A stretch of 64,000 nt of DNA from Apostichopus japonicus (GCF_037975245.1 NC_092561.1:5444001-5508000), one strand, 5' to 3'; shown: positions 25,440 through 38,796, counted from the first letter of the stretch. Numbers and translations: made by a program. Notes: generated from the letters alone by a model not told the origin.

Positions 25440-26800
25440 TAGTTAGACGTCTGTTGAATTGGCCTCTCTGTACATTCGATTGTCATGTACGGTAAAGTAT
25501 GTAATTTTTAGTGCATTGCCATGTACGGCCAATTTCTAACTGACCACTTTTGGAGCTTCATGATAAGCTAACCCACATGGACAACATAGCTAGTGTAATG
25601 TCAGTGTGCCACTCGGTCAATCTGGCATTTACAGTCAACAGTGGCGGACCACGCCAGTAACCAACCCGTAGCCACAGGTAGGTTTGACCCCCCCCCCACC
25701 CCTCCCATCCCCGTGAAACCACTGTGTCTCCCCGTAAATAATAAGTACAACTTTTACAAGTTGATGGACACAAGTATTGTCCTCATCCCTATATTGATAG
25801 TGACAAGTGACTCTCCTTTAATAAGTGGTGGTCCTCTAACTCAGAATATCTGGCTGCAGGCGGAAGCAGGGTTTCTCAGATGCCAGAGCACCGGAGATAT
25901 AAGTATCGATAGATACTGAATTTCGAGATGCATAAGAAAACATGAGTAAAAATAAAGAACTTGCATGAGGGAACTTGCAGTTTTTGCACTGTTTACCTTG
26001 TTTTGATAAAAAAAATATATATTTGAAACTATAGAAAGAGTGTGCCAAATGAATTTCAGACGATAGCTGGTCTCATACTCCATGATCGACACCCGAAGTA
26101 CTTAACACAAGCTCAGACTACAGTCCCTTCAGTCTTTGGACCACAGTGGGCTCAAGGACATATTTTGCTCTGAATCCTGGACCCAGCCCAATTTTAGAAT
26201 CCTCAAATTTAAAGCCTGCCTCGGAGAAGGAAATGCAAGCCTCACTTTCGACCACATGGCTGGAGTGGGACGGGAGGGGGGGGGCTGGGATTGGCATTTC
26301 TACTCGACTGTAGCTTTGGAAATAACTGTTCATCACTTCTCTTCTTAATTAGTTTCTAAACTTCAGCAATAAGTTCAGTCAGCAATGCAGCCTATGAGCG
26401 CAATATTTCTGTAAATGATTTCTCTCCTGCTGACAATTAACCCCCAACCACTTATCACTTCCTATTAACTGCCTGTTGTTTACAAATAATTTGCACATGT
26501 TAATTTATGTAGATCAACTCTGATCGTGACATCATTGCCTCTGTCCATATTACCGGTAATCCTAATTCTTAAATTTTAACCCCCACCCCTTCAATTTACA
26601 CGATCATACAATCATTATTTATCAAGGATATCAGAAAGAGTATGGAAGAGAGCGGTGTACCCTGCTCATAACCAAATAAAACTGTAAACTTCCATAATCA
26701 GTTTTATTGATGAAAAAAACAAATTAAGTGAGGGCGCACTTACAGAAATTGTCAACACACGGTTGCGGAAATGTGTTTAGTCGACACAATGTTGCTCGAC
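25440..26800. other. No gene recognised
   Basis: At 25639 the sequence CAGTGGCGGACC followed by a C-run resembles the left end of a hAT-like MITE, but no matching right end was found. No coding segment is supported. Confidence 0.4.
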
Positions 26801-26810
26801 TGAGATCGAC

Positions 26811-26846
26811 TATAGAGCAGAATATAAGAACTTATATTCTGCTCTA
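26811..26846. mobile_element. 36 bp palindromic insert with 10 bp direct repeats
   Basis: An almost perfect palindrome: ATAGAGCAGAATATAAG, a 2 bp centre, then CTTATATTCTGCTCTAT (26812-26847). It is flanked by the exact direct repeat TGAGATCGAC at 26801-26810 and 26847-26856. The layout is that of an insertion with a 10 bp target duplication, but it is far too short for a normal transposon. Confidence 0.55.
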
Positions 26847-26856
26847 TGAGATCGAC

Positions 26857-29632
26857 CCACCTCAATGATGATGATGATGGTAAAATGATTATGAAAACCA
26901 TTTACTAATTCCTTACTAATTTTGCCAATCATGATGACGGTCATTCTTTCCACGGTAGCAGATTCAGTCACTTCAAACTTCAAAACAGTAATAAACAACA
27001 AGTTTGTCATTCGGAACCATTTCGGGGAAGTAAAACTGCACATAATTAGGGGGAAATGAAGCTGTTCGACTGGTGAAAAATGCAAGCATGTGCCCGGCCC
27101 CCAAATGCATGTCTGCCAGTTCCAACATTTCATCTAAGGGTAGGATTGGCCGGGAGAAAGCTGACTTTGTAATCGGTGTCCACACAAAGTTGGTGGACAT
27201 TGGTCTCTGCATGGCCTTTCCCTACATTGAGTAAACTGAGATATCGAATGATGACCAGAAGGCCGGACCTCAGTGGACACCCATGACCGTGTCCATGAAT
27301 CCACCGTGCATCTGCATTACTAATCAAGTCATCACTCATCAATGATAGTTACGTATCCGATAGCTTCAATCCGGTTTTCAAGATATATGATTACTCTCTG
27401 GAATGCTCCTTTAAGTTGAAAGTCTTGACGATGTACATAGGCTCCTCAGTGCAGGCTAAATTTTAAAGTTATTCAATTGTTTTATATATTCTAAAATTGA
27501 AATAAACCAAAAAAAAGGTTGATTAACTTCATATAAGCAACAGTAAAACACTATAGAACACATCTAACACATTTTGACCTTCAAAAACTTCTTATACATT
27601 GTAAACATGTTTTCCTTGACGCCATAAAATGTGTCTTGTCCTATGAGTTTTAAGTTCTGAGAAACTTACTAATGATGGTTTGTGTGTTAGACCCAAACAG
27701 TGACGAACCTGACACGTTTAAAGGGTCACTCCTCCAAAAATAAAAGGGACGGTATACTCATGTAGCCTAGGAGTAGGAGTACAACAGCACTGTGTTATTA
27801 TATCAGACATGCATTGTTGTTGTTGTGTATGAAGTAATCCTTGACTTGAAGTTGTAACGAGTAGGCTATAGCCTAGATGCTATTCTGCAGTTAACCCAGT
27901 GACTCACACAGGACCGAAAATGAACAGAGAATAGTGGGTCGTAGTTCACTTCTTAGCTCAATCTTAAATTTTGTTGTTTTCTTGGGGTCTGGTTACTACG
28001 TAACTGTCTTTTTTAAAGAGCCAGCAAATTGTGTAATACTACCTTGGCCTAGTCTATGAATATATGCTTAATAATAGCATTACTTAGGCCTGGTGTAGGC
28101 CTTACGTTAAGGCCTTAACGTAGCCTAAGTAGGCCTTAACTTACGCAGGCCTAGTAATATTAGTATGGTTGTGTATATAGTATTAGTAACTTCCAGTGTC
28201 CCTTATTTTGCGTACAGTCTGATAGTTATACACATGTAGCTGCACTGATAGGCATTGCAGTTGCTGTGTTTGTTGTTCAAATTGTATCCACTTCAATTGC
28301 CACTTTAAACACCAAGCAAAAATTGCCACAGTGGAACTAAGACTAAAGAGTAAGAAGTAAGATAAGAAACATCAATTTTGAGACAATTTCGACAATAATT
28401 TCACCCATTTAGCAGAATTATACTCAAAACTTCCACGCATGCGATAAGTTGGGTAATTATTCGCTTCAAGCAGTTTGACTACCATCCTTTACAACTTACA
28501 AGTAAAAACTTTACATTTCTGGCAGAATCTGGTTAAGCCATCGATAGGTGAAATCACATAGTTGAAGGATACAACTAGACCACTGAGCTAAATCAGCATG
28601 ATCGTCATCACCTCTGCCTTTTACTTAAAAGAACATGAATACTATAAATGAATTACTATAAATTACATGAATTACTATAAAATTTACCATCATATTAGTA
28701 TACAATTTATAAAGGGACAACTAGCCCTAATTAGGTTATATCATGAATTTATCCTGACGTTATGCTGGGGTAGGTTACTTTTCTGACACAGTTCTTTTGT
28801 GCCATTACATTACCCAAAGAACAACTTATTTACGCCATGGCCAAAAAGCATGGTGCTTATGGTGCAAAGCCAAATCCTGTCATAGGCTAAATTTGTTTCA
28901 AAACTGTTCTACAGTATCTTGAACCTCTCATGGTAAGCCACACTCATTCAGCTTGAGAATGCATTTGGTAAGTCTTTTGTAAGTTGGGCGCATCAAATAT
29001 ATTGGACTAATAAGTTATCCAACAAACAGGTGTTTCAGTATAGGCCAATAGGCTATGCTTTAATGTTGCCCAAAAGGCCTAGCCTTAGTTCAGTTCTGAT
29101 CTTTGCCCTTGTTTACACTTCATTCAAAATAAAACTTCAAACTAAAGAATGTATATGCTTTAATACATAGGCTACATCACAAATTTTCCATCTTGTACAT
29201 GTTTACTTTACAATATACTTTTCTTGTCTACTGATGAAAATGATTACTAACAAGTAACATTAGACAGAATTTCATTTGTATTCATTGCTAAATAATTCCC
29301 ACTGAATGTCAAATGATCTGGAAAATTTGAAATATAACCGTACTGGTGATCTTATCATCAATGGACAGTTTCAAATTTTAATTCAATGTGAAACCCCTTA
29401 ATTTCATTGACTGATGTGAGCCACTAAGTTGGTTTAGTGGTTCAACCATTCAGCTTCTCAGTGTTTCAGAATCTCTATGACCACAAAAGATTTATAGGGT
29501 AACATCTTCAACTGCCAAAAGTCTCAGTGAGTTGCTCAGAAGAAGGACTTTTCATGTGAGAACAAACATTGTACATTATCACTACATTTTTACTTTATAT
29601 GCATGCATGTTCCTCTTTTATAATTTCTGTAG
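26857..29632. other. Intergenic, no coding gene; 20 bp palindrome
   Basis: This region lies upstream of the zinc finger gene and may include its promoter and a 5' non-coding exon, which I cannot place. At 28103-28122 lies the perfect palindrome TACGTTAAGGCCTTAACGTA amid several AGGCCTTA motifs. Confidence 0.4.
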
Positions 29633-29726
29633 GAAGTTTGAAGTTTTACAGCACCCATGCTGTAGATGTGACCTCAGGAAAGCGTGTTATGTACTAACCA
29701 CGGCATGAAGAGAACGATTTCGTCAA
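29633..29726 (+). other. Likely 5' UTR part of zinc finger gene exon
   Basis: A polypyrimidine-containing acceptor (TTTCTGTAG) ends at 29632. The exon would run from 29633 through the start codon at 29727. This implies at least one further upstream non-coding exon that I could not locate. Confidence 0.35.
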
Positions 29727-32700
29727 ATGGAAGACAGCAAAGGTATACAGTAACCTCATGGATCTTTTTCAACACTCAGAAATGACCATCATCTTACCAA
29801 ATTTATGTTTAGTTAAATTTAGTTCATTGTGTTGACTATGTACAATAATTCCTGTACAGCCTAGTAAGGCCACCCTCAACCTATTGCATCATCCCAAGAA
29901 GAGTACTATATTCTTTCGATATGATAAGAAAAAAAACAGTGACTATTGAACAGTTTATCAGTGTTTCATTACTGATAAGTTTGGAAGATAGCATTTTGCA
30001 GAAAAGTTATCAAGTTTGAAAAAGTTTGTTGCTAATTGATTCCAACCATGATCATGTCAAAGTAGCAAAGCAACTCTAGCTCATTTGTGGTTGCGAACTG
30101 CCACTCCTGATCAGTGTATTTGAAGTTTTCCTCCTTGTCTTCTTCCGTGCAAGACGATGCACTGAAAATTCATTGCTACTCATCTGTACTTCCATTCTCG
30201 CTCCCAGACGAGTCTCAGATACTAGAGCTACAGGTACTCAGTACCAGAACTGTAGTAAAAGCTCAGGCCTGTGTTACTTTCTTAGTGACAACATCCTGAT
30301 TAATTCAGATGTCGTTAATGGTGTCAAATTGATATTAATTAATGTGAATTTATCAATCTTGTCACTTCCGCTGTAAATGATGAGTTCCTGTAAACGAAAA
30401 AAAGGGAAAAATTTAGTCCAAATTTATGTACATGTATACATACATGTCATAAAAGTCAGACTTTACAACTGTACAGCAGGAAATGATTTGATGTTCAATC
30501 TTTGTGTACATAGCTGTTTTGAAGTCTCTGATATTTGTAGCTTATTAAAAATACTAAATGGTTCCTCCTGTGTTAAACTGTTATACATCTTTCGCCTTGT
30601 ACAGCAACTCGGCTATATTGCCTAGCATTTTGTGATGGAATATCCAATGGCACAGCATTTAATAAGGGGGGGGGCACAATGATTTGACAATATTTGTGAA
30701 TGCCATCCCTGTGGGAGGGGTTTAAGGGGAGGGGGTATCCCCTTGAGAATTTTTTTTTAATTACCGGCCCTAAGATGCAATCTGGTGCTATATTTTGCAA
30801 CTTGAAGTAACTTTATGTTCAAGAATTTTTGGGCTTAGTCTGTCCGATATTTATGTTTTTAATTGAGGCAGATAAAGTTTTTGTTTGAATATTTATTTTA
30901 ACACATCAAATCTGGAGGGGGGGGCACAATTTGGGGGGGGGGGGCACATGCCCCCCCCAGGCCACCCCTTGGCAACGCCACTGGGGATATCAGATAAGTT
31001 ATTCCCTGTATACAATACAGTCTGTACCAACACTGTAACGTCACTGTTTAATACTGTACTTTGTACCATTTCTTTCATTTTCCTCATACAACAGACCTGT
31101 ATGACTACTTCTGTGGAGGCGGTGTGGGATGTGAAGATGACGGCGGCACAGATGAAGACATGTTCGATCCGAACTTCCTAAAACCAGAAAAAAGAAGTTT
31201 GCAGCAACAGATTCAAGGTAAAACTTAACTTGATACATTTGCTGAAGTCTCAGTGGTGTACTTTTATTTTTATTTCTCTGTGTAAAATGTAGTTCAGTTT
31301 GGTTACATTGGCTTATATTATAAACAATTTACCACATAAAATTCCCCTGCGGATTCACATCTTAATCCATTAAACTTGTTTCTATAGAATCTGTAAAATT
31401 TTGATTGAGTTAAAACTATGCCTCTCTGGATAGGAAGCCGGTTGGCCAGTCATGACACCTCAAACTTTGGGCAGGGAGAGCCTAAACTTGTTTGGATTGT
31501 TAGTGGTCACTCCTTGTGAACTGGATTTACTCAATTACGATACTATAATCTTCATACTTTTTGTCAATGTTTCTTTCCAAACACAAGAAATAAATTGCTA
31601 ATTATTCTGAGGCTTTTTTAGGCTATTAATTATTTTTATAAGTGCTCTAAACACAACGTTGTGATAATAAATACTCTTAATTTTTGTGTGAGGTACACAC
31701 CGATGCAGTGGTCTATAAATTCTTCACTGGCTAAATGTAAAAAAATTCCCCAGACTGAATCTTTTCCCCCTACTGGTGGTGGGGAGGTGGGGCCTGGTTG
31801 CCCACACCCCTGTCCCTTTCCTTGCACACACCATTGCAAAAGGTGCAATATTTCCAGTTCTAGAAAGCAGTGTTGCATGACATAAGACACCAATTTCCAC
31901 AAAAGACATACGATCAAGTGCCTTTGATAATGTTTTCCTGATGGAGATAGTACAGTGACTCCATCTTTGATTTGACCCCAAAAAAGATGTAAACCTGGAC
32001 ATTTTTAAAGAAACAATTAAAAATACCCGGCAGTTTGGTGCCGAAATCCTTGAGATTTCCAAAACCATTCTCAAGTCAAACTAATGCTCATGGTTTTCAC
32101 TCTTTGTAAACAGCATTCACCAGACTTGCATCATTTATGATGTCAAAGATATCCACAATTCCATTTAATTTAAGATTTGTGCATGATTGAATTGGACATC
32201 TGACAGTGAGACAAACAGAAACAGTGGGTCTCATTAATAGTAACTCTGTGAGAGTTAATAGGTAACATGTATTAATATAAAGTAGAACTGCGTGTTACAT
32301 TTCATACTGTTTTAACCTGTTCGTCTTACCGCAGGTAATCCCTTCCGAGGCGGAGATGTCGGTGCTGTGAGATTAACGATCAACTTGAAAGAGGAAGAAC
32401 TAGACAGCGAATGCGATGCCACGGTTATTATCGCACAAGTCGATGGAAGTGATCACCATGTAGAAGAGTTTCCTTCCTCGAGGGCAACATCCAAGACAAA
32501 ACAACCACTCCAAGAGACCATCGATGGCAGCTGTTGTAGTGATGATACTACATCAAGCCAGGCGAATGGAACAATTCACAGGAGTACAAAGACAAATGAC
32601 GAAAGACCCTCCACCCGCACGATTTCACATGAAGAGAGCCTCGTGAAGGAGGCATCATCAGTTGAATCACGGTCCCCCAAAGCCAGCGAATCAGTTATAG

Positions 32701-34085
32701 AGATTTCTATTGTGGACCCCATGGCAGGAAGTGTCAGAGAGTGCTTCATTTGCCAGCACTGCGACAAATTTTTCACGGACCGAGAAACGTTGAGAGCGCA
32801 CGAGGCCAGTCACAGCGATCCATCGGTGATGTTCAAATGCGAGATATGCGATTACTTTTTCTCGACCAGCCTGCAGATGGAAAACCACCGGAATTCTCAC
32901 GCCAAGGTGGAGTGCAATATCTGTCACAGGGTATTCGACCGTGTCGACGAACTGTCCTCGCACAAGAAGAGCTGTCACACGGACGGCGCGGCGTTCAGAT
33001 GCTCCGAATGCGTCCGGGTCTTCTCCCGGCGCTCCGACCTCGAACAGCACAGGAGAATCCACACCAGTCAACACAAGTCGTACCTGCAATGCGACGTCTG
33101 TCACAAGTCGTTCAAGCACGAGGAAGCTCTATCCCTGCACAAGAACATCCACATAGCCGGGGCGCTATTCAAATGCTCGGAGTGCATCAGGATCTTCTTC
33201 AATCGTGCAGACCTGGAAGAGCACATGGGAACCCACACCAACAGGAGGAGAACTCCCGACGAAAAGATTCAGAGGACGTCCGCCTCCAAGGGCGATCACC
33301 GATGCCAATACTGTAATAAAGAGTTTGAGAAGACCCCGCACCTGGAGAACCACGAACGTATACACAGCGGCTCCAGACCGTTCAAGTGCCAGTTCTGCGA
33401 CAAATCCTTCATCCAGAAGGCTCACGCGATCAGACACGAGATGATCCATCGAGGAGATAAGCCATTCTGTTGCCATTTCTGCGACAGGAGGTTCGGTCAA
33501 AAGTCGCAAAAGAAATCCCACGAGATGATCCATACGGGAGAGAGGCCTTTCCAGTGTAAGGTCTGCCTACGAACGTTTACGCAGATCGGCCACCTGCACA
33601 AGCACGGAAAGATTCACGGCATAAACATTGGTGAGGAACCGACTTTCCAATGCAACTTCTGCAACAAGAGTTACAAGCACAAAAAGAACGTCATCGCGCA
33701 CGAGCGGAAACACATGGGGGAGAGACCCTACCAGTGCAAGATATGCGACAAAACATTCGTCAGGAAAGACGTCTTGAAGAGTCACCTGAAGAGACACCCA
33801 GAGCTCGGGATCACGGTGACCAAAAGACTCAAGTGTGGAATATGCTTCCAGAAGTTTGTCCACCAGCAAGCTTACGAGATCCATCAAATGAGCCACAGGG
33901 TCCAGGAGTTGTTTATGTGCCCCATCTGCAAACTGGAATTCAAGACGGGAAGCGAAGCCGCCGTCCACGAGAAGTTGCACGATAACCAAGGGCCATTTGA
34001 TTGTCCCTCCTGTGAGAAACCGTTCATCACCAAAGTCGAGATGCACGAACATGTGAAATTGCATGTGAAGCAAGAGTCGGAGTGA
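29727..34085 (+). CDS. C2H2 zinc finger protein, 15 fingers, 629 aa
   Basis: Probably a nuclear, sequence-specific DNA-binding regulator. I join three exons: 29727-29742, 31095-31217 and 32335-34085, with canonical GT-AG introns and agreeing phases (G|AC, then G|GT), ending at TGA 34083-34085. The start AAATGG gives MEDSKDLYDY. An acidic stretch (CEDDGGTDEDMFD) precedes a serine/threonine-rich region. About residues 184-624 hold 15 C2H2 fingers, most C-x2-C-x12-H-x3-H, with Kruppel-like linkers (TGERPF, MGERPY). Finger 3 has an H-x4-H ending. The frame is open upstream to the acceptor at 32334, and the in-frame codon at 32367 is GTG, so the protein does not begin in the last exon. A MITE lies in intron 1. 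There is no KRAB, BTB or SCAN domain. The ortholog is not identifiable by eye. Confidence 0.85.
30645..30983. mobile_element. hAT-like MITE in zinc finger intron 1, 339 bp
   Basis: It begins CAATGGCACAG and ends GGCAACGCCACTG, related to the frequent CAGTGGCG-type termini. Flanks GGAATATC (30637-30644) and GGGATATC (30984-30991) match at 7 of 8 positions. G-runs of 10 or more occur inside both ends (30665, 30917, 30934). Non-coding. Confidence 0.65.
31218..32334 (+). other. Intron 2 of zinc finger gene
   Basis: Bounded by CAAG-GTAAAAC and CCGCAG. It contains short unrelated frames on both strands (for example 31636-31917 minus and 31724-32074 minus) with no motif. No element ends were identified. 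Confidence 0.6.
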
Positions 34086-34902
34086 TTCATGGAAAACATT
34101 CGGTCCTGTCAGACGACGCGATCAGAAAAATGAAATTATTAAACTCGAAGTGGAAACTTTGAAACCGATCTTCTGTTGAAGTGGTACTCCAATGAGTAAG
34201 TTAATTATGACTTGTAGCACTAGTTTAACAGCATGAGTACGAGTAAAAATCGATTTCTTGTTGCATGAGTACAGTGTGTAAGCGTGAGTATGACAACAGA
34301 ATCTTACACTAGTAGCAAGTATGACAGATATCTAAAAATGCCTGGAGTACCAGTATGAATACAAATCCATATAGATAAAGATATATTTATTCAGCCAATC
34401 ATATAAAAATACAATGGAAATTTGTTGATAACAAGAGCTCAAAACATTCAAAATTGTAAACAACATATAAGACGTAAAATAATATACATAGATATGAAAA
34501 CTTTCCTATAAAATGTGCAAAAATATGAAAATGTACTCACAATATAAAGATGAACAAAAAATATAAAATGTACCTACAAAATATGAGGGTGAATACAAGT
34601 ACAAATATGGTACAAGACTCACTTCAAGTCTGATGAGCAATATAAACTGATTCAAGACAAGTGTGGTGGAAAATACATGCACTTCCTGACATAGGTATCC
34701 CTGGATCAAGGCTGCATTGTAAAAGATGTTGCAGCTTCTTCCTTAGTCAGTTTAAAATACTTTGGCTTAGTTCTCTCTGTTGCCGATGACAATTCATCAT
34801 CCACTGCTTGCTCTACAGATGTCTGTAACTAGGGTTTACCTTCTTTGTTATTTCGTTGGTTGAAAAGTGGGACACTGCGTTTATAGTGGGACAATGCGTT
34901 TA
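34086..34902 (+). other. 3' UTR and flank of zinc finger gene
   Basis: AT-rich sequence following the stop codon. The 3' end is not certain; AATAAA signals occur downstream at 35539 and 35790. Confidence 0.4.
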
Positions 34903-35146
34903 GGAGTGTTAGCTCAGTGGTTAACGCCGGTGCCATTCAGTCATAAGGTCCCGAGTTCGAGTCACTCCAAGATTAATGTATGTCGTCCAGTTACTGTTTT
35001 GTTGACAATTGACAATCATGGACATAATCATTGACATAATCATGGACATTAAATATGAATCTAAGAGACTGACTTCGGTCAGCTTGCGGCTTTGATATGC
35101 CAATGATGGCTCCTTCGCGAGTTCCTGTTTGCAGGAGGATCAAAAA
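34903..35146 (+). repeat. tRNA-derived SINE
   Basis: The first 66 bases are tRNA-like: 5' GGAGTG pairs with 3' CACTCC. There is an A box TTAGCTCAGTGG, and a B box GAGTTCGAGTC near 34954. A non-tRNA body follows, with repeats of GACATAATCATGGACAT and a tail near GCAGGAGGATCAAAAAT. Intact Pol III boxes plus an unrelated body are the hallmark of a SINE rather than a tRNA gene. The right boundary is approximate. Confidence 0.7.
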
Positions 35147-36785
35147 TACATATAAACATACATAGTAGTACTGTATGTTTAGTCGTTGTGCGGTCTAAAC
35201 AACCTTGACACCATGTTCCTAGTATAAACTTATATTGGAAGATGTTGGTGTGAGTACTTGTTGCAACTATGTAGCCCCACTTTACCAACAGCTTTTCCTG
35301 AGAAGCTGTCAATTGGCCACCAATCATTTGTTGAAAACGATTATGTCATTCTTTTAAAACATTCATGTTTAGTGATGTATGCTACATGCCATACTTATTT
35401 TAGTTTGCTAACTTGACATTTTCTGACTTCACAAAGTGCCTCAGAAAATCGTGACAATTCAGTTTGTTGGTGCAGACGAGAAGATCCCTTTTAATTGGGA
35501 CATATGGTAACCCTAACTGTAACAGAGACCTAATGAAGAATAAATGATCCAGTCAGACCTAGGTTCATTGATGAAGAGTTTCAATGAAATGACTTGTTAG
35601 ATATTTTCAATTTCATCATCATGTAGTTAAAAGAGGACTGTTCAAAATATTAACTCTCGTTTTGGTTGTACTTTTGTTAGTCTCTGAAAACCAGTGATGT
35701 TATTCATCTCGACAATATGGTTGCACTTATTGTACCAAGTTATCTTTTTTGGGTTTTTCAACCACTTTTGGATTGCATGTTTTGAAATTAATAAATAATT
35801 ATGTATAATGGTGTACATTTGATTACTCTTGATGAAGTTAATTAATCAAGTGCAATGTTTAGTGCAGTATTTATTACACAAGTATGATCAATCTTCTCCT
35901 CAATGTCAGATGATTAATTCCCGACTTCTTCCCAGATATCATGTGTGTGTGTGGGGGGGGGGGGGGGTATTGGAACTTGCGCTATGTATTGTGGCATGTG
36001 CTCATTTTGTGTGTTCTCTACCTTTGCATGTCAGTTAAACTTACTACTATTATAACGAAGAAACTGAAGACAACTCATACATAATGTGGACCCACTATTA
36101 GACTGTTAGCCAAGTGAAAAATTTGTACCAAATTGTTTTGATAGCAAATCCTCTCAGATCTTGTAAAATATAACTAAGTTCTTTGCTTTTCTTTTGTCTT
36201 GTAAGTTATATCGTCTAATTGTCAGGTTTTTCTTCATATTATCCCGTTTCTGTAATTACTTTGTATATGTCTTGTGTATATTTTGGTTGTTCAGATAAAA
36301 AAAGTGTCATGCATCTTTCGTTATGTTTTTAGAATCACAAGAAGAAACATGGTGTACTGATTTGGTAAATTGGCATAACTTGTTTGTCAGAATGTGCAAG
36401 AATTTGTTGAAATGTTATTTACCAGTAAACTCTCATAGAAAATTGTAAAGATAAACTGAGAAAATATTAAAAAACCATCAAATAATATATTTCTACTTTG
36501 TGAAGTTTTTCTTTCTCCAGTGTGTGCATGTTTAAAGGATGTTATTTAGGCATAACTTAAGTTGAGATATGCCACAGTCCAACTGGCAAGGGGGAAATGG
36601 GGGGGGGGGAGGGGAGGTATAGCTTTACCAGAAGTTACTGCCTTCACTGCAGCAAATTTATCTGTGCCCGAGAAACAGTTTGTCTAACATTTAATCTTTT
36701 TTGGAGGGGAGGACCCCCGCAGTCCCCCTTAATGGCAATGAGTTCAAGGAACCCACAGCAACACTCCTCTTCATGAGATCCTTCA
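35147..36785. other. No gene recognised
   Basis: AT-rich DNA that may include distal 3' UTR of the zinc finger gene (AATAAA at 35539 and 35790). G-runs lie at 35953-35967 and 36600-36610. Confidence 0.4.
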
Positions 36786-37115
36786 TTCATAGCTAGTAAT
36801 AATAATAATTAATATTGTAAAGTGCACAATTCAATAAAAGTTCCTCAAAGCAATTTACAGGTGATGACAAACAGAAGCATCTAATAAAAATGTGAACAAA
36901 GATGAGTTTTAGGACGATGCTTAAACGGATCAATTTAGTGAGTCCAGAGATCATATATCTACAGGGAGTGAATTCCACAAACGGGGGACCAGAAGCAAGA
37001 TGAAAGCTGCAATCCTCGATCGTTTCATTCGAGACATACACTGGAACGTATAAAAACAGAGCCCTACATAAATCGGTTGGAGATTTCAGAATTTGGTCCC
37101 CACCTCCAACCCCCA
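36786..37115. repeat. Probable dispersed repeat
   Basis: Starts with AATAATAATAATTAATATTG and continues with an ordered set of motifs (CAAAGCAATTTACAGG, AAGATGAGTTTTAGGA, GGGAGTGAATTCCACAAAC) that I know as a widely dispersed marine-animal repeat pattern. The family assignment is from memory and uncertain. No coding sequence. Confidence 0.35.
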
Positions 37116-37750
37116 CGTACCTAACTTACATGTTAGTAAAACATTATTTAAATGTGCTTGAATCCACAGTTGTATGCGTCTAAATAGAATATATATATTA
37201 GGCAAAACTACAATGTACATAGGGGGCATCCGTACATACCTTGGTTTTTCGGTTAAATTTGTATCCCCGTTTAGCTTAGTTTGCCCTTAGTTTCGGAAAA
37301 TTTGTTAAATTTTGCAAGTATTAGTTCCCTTAATGACCTATGCATTACATTTTGTAGGATGAATGATTTATATCTAAGATATATGGAAATCTAATTTTCC
37401 CGTACATTTGCATGTTAGGCCCACCTGCACAACGTCAATTACCGGGTATAACATTAGGTTCAAAGATTACAATTCAGGTCGCCGTAAAGACCACTTCGGA
37501 AAAATATATACGGTAGTATTTTCTACGGTATCCATTAAGTACCTTTGTATTCGGCAGTAACTGAAATGAATTATTTTTCCGGGGGTATATCAGCTATACA
37601 AGCAGAACAGTTCCATCCCTGGTTACAGAAGATACCGGCCACGGGTTGCGAAGTTGTTATATGTCGATGCTAATTCATTAAGCAATATAAAGTTTGAAAA
37701 AGAGCAGATACGCATGGAGGAATCATTTTATTGAGAACTTGATCGATCGA

Positions 37751-38041
37751 CAGGCGCGTAGCCAGGAATTTGCCAAGGGAGGGGCGAAACTGTAGAATCG
37801 GCATTACAAACTAACTAAGCGTAGCGCCACCATAATGGGCGCGAAGCGTACAAGAAACTTTTGGCTGAAAATGCCTCCCAGATCGCTGGAAATGGCACTT
37901 CCCAGGCCTTGTAAGTTGCATCTTAGCATTTTCTCTTTTGAAAATACTAGCGATATCATAAAAGCATTAAAAATAAAAATAAAAAATATGTTCAAGGGGG
38001 GCGGCTGCCCACTTCGCCCCCCCCCCTTGGCTACGCGCCTG
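37751..38041. mobile_element. MITE with CAGGCGCGTAGCCA ends, 291 bp
   Basis: Ends are CAGGCGCGTAGCCA and its exact reverse complement TGGCTACGCGCCTG. Flanks TCGATCGA and TTGATCGA match at 7 of 8. The right arm of the inverted duplication has the uninterrupted site (GATCGATCGATCGAGGGGC near 63335-63353, reversed), so insertion followed the duplication or was lost on the right. The core holds the hairpin module GCGTAGCGCCACCAT...GGGCGCGAAGCGTA shared with other elements. The related copy at 59844-60121 is reversed and diverged. Confidence 0.88.
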
Positions 38042-38610
38042 TTGATCGATCGAGGGGCTATAATAGGGGTGTTACTAAAACGAATGACAATTGCGTTACA
38101 CATAACGAATGACAATATGTAGTACACACTAAAAAAATGCGTTGACTAAAACGAATGACAGTGAATGACAGCACAGACATTTGCTTCAACCGGATATCAC
38201 AGTTCAGACTTCGTGGGTATATCAAAGCCACGCAAACCGAGTGGACGCGAAATGCGTGGCTTACAGATCTAGTAAAGTACGGACAAGATACAAACGCACC
38301 TTATAGTAAGCGAAATTGTAAGTCTGATTTTAAAAAGTAAATTTAACGTCTTTTTCCAATATTAAATGTTAGAAACTAACAGTACTATAATCTTGAAACG
38401 GCTAAAAATTTCAGGAAGAGTCCTTATATTGGACATTTCTATGACAAAATTTGTTTTTAGGGGGGGGGGGTGCAAAAGGGACTGGAAATTGAGAACATTT
38501 GCGCCAGTTATGGAGCTACTCTGTAACAGTGGCTTAGGGAGGGGGGGGGGGGCAATCGTACGATTTGCGATTTTCTGAAGGAAATTCTAGTGCAACTTTA
38601 TATTCTTCGT

Positions 38611-38796
38611 TGTCATTCGCTGTCATTCGCTGTCATTCGCTGTCATTCGCTGTCATTCGCTGTCATTCGCTGTCATTCGCTGTCATTCGCTGTCATTCGC
38701 TGTCATTCGCTGTCATTCGCTGTCATTCGCTGTCATTCGCTGTCATTCGCTGTCATTCGCTGTCATTCGCTGTCATTCGCTGTCATTCGCTGTCAT
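38611..38796. repeat. Perfect 10 bp satellite, TGTCATTCGC x18
   Basis: Eighteen perfect tandem copies of TGTCATTCGC (38611-38790) plus a partial copy, cut off by the nested element. Being 10 bp, the array is open in more than one frame and yields repeated decapeptides. It is not a CRISPR, since there are no spacers. Confidence 0.97.

Noticed and set aside
25639-25770. Complete hAT-like MITE starting CAGTGGCGGACC
   Set aside because: A matching right end and target duplication were not found in the following kilobase, so only a terminus-like sequence is visible.
34903-34970. Functional tRNA gene
   Set aside because: The tRNA-like head is joined to a non-tRNA body and the acceptor stem is imperfect, so a SINE is more likely.
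38611-38796. CRISPR-like array
   Set aside because: The decamers are contiguous without spacers, and the genome is animal.
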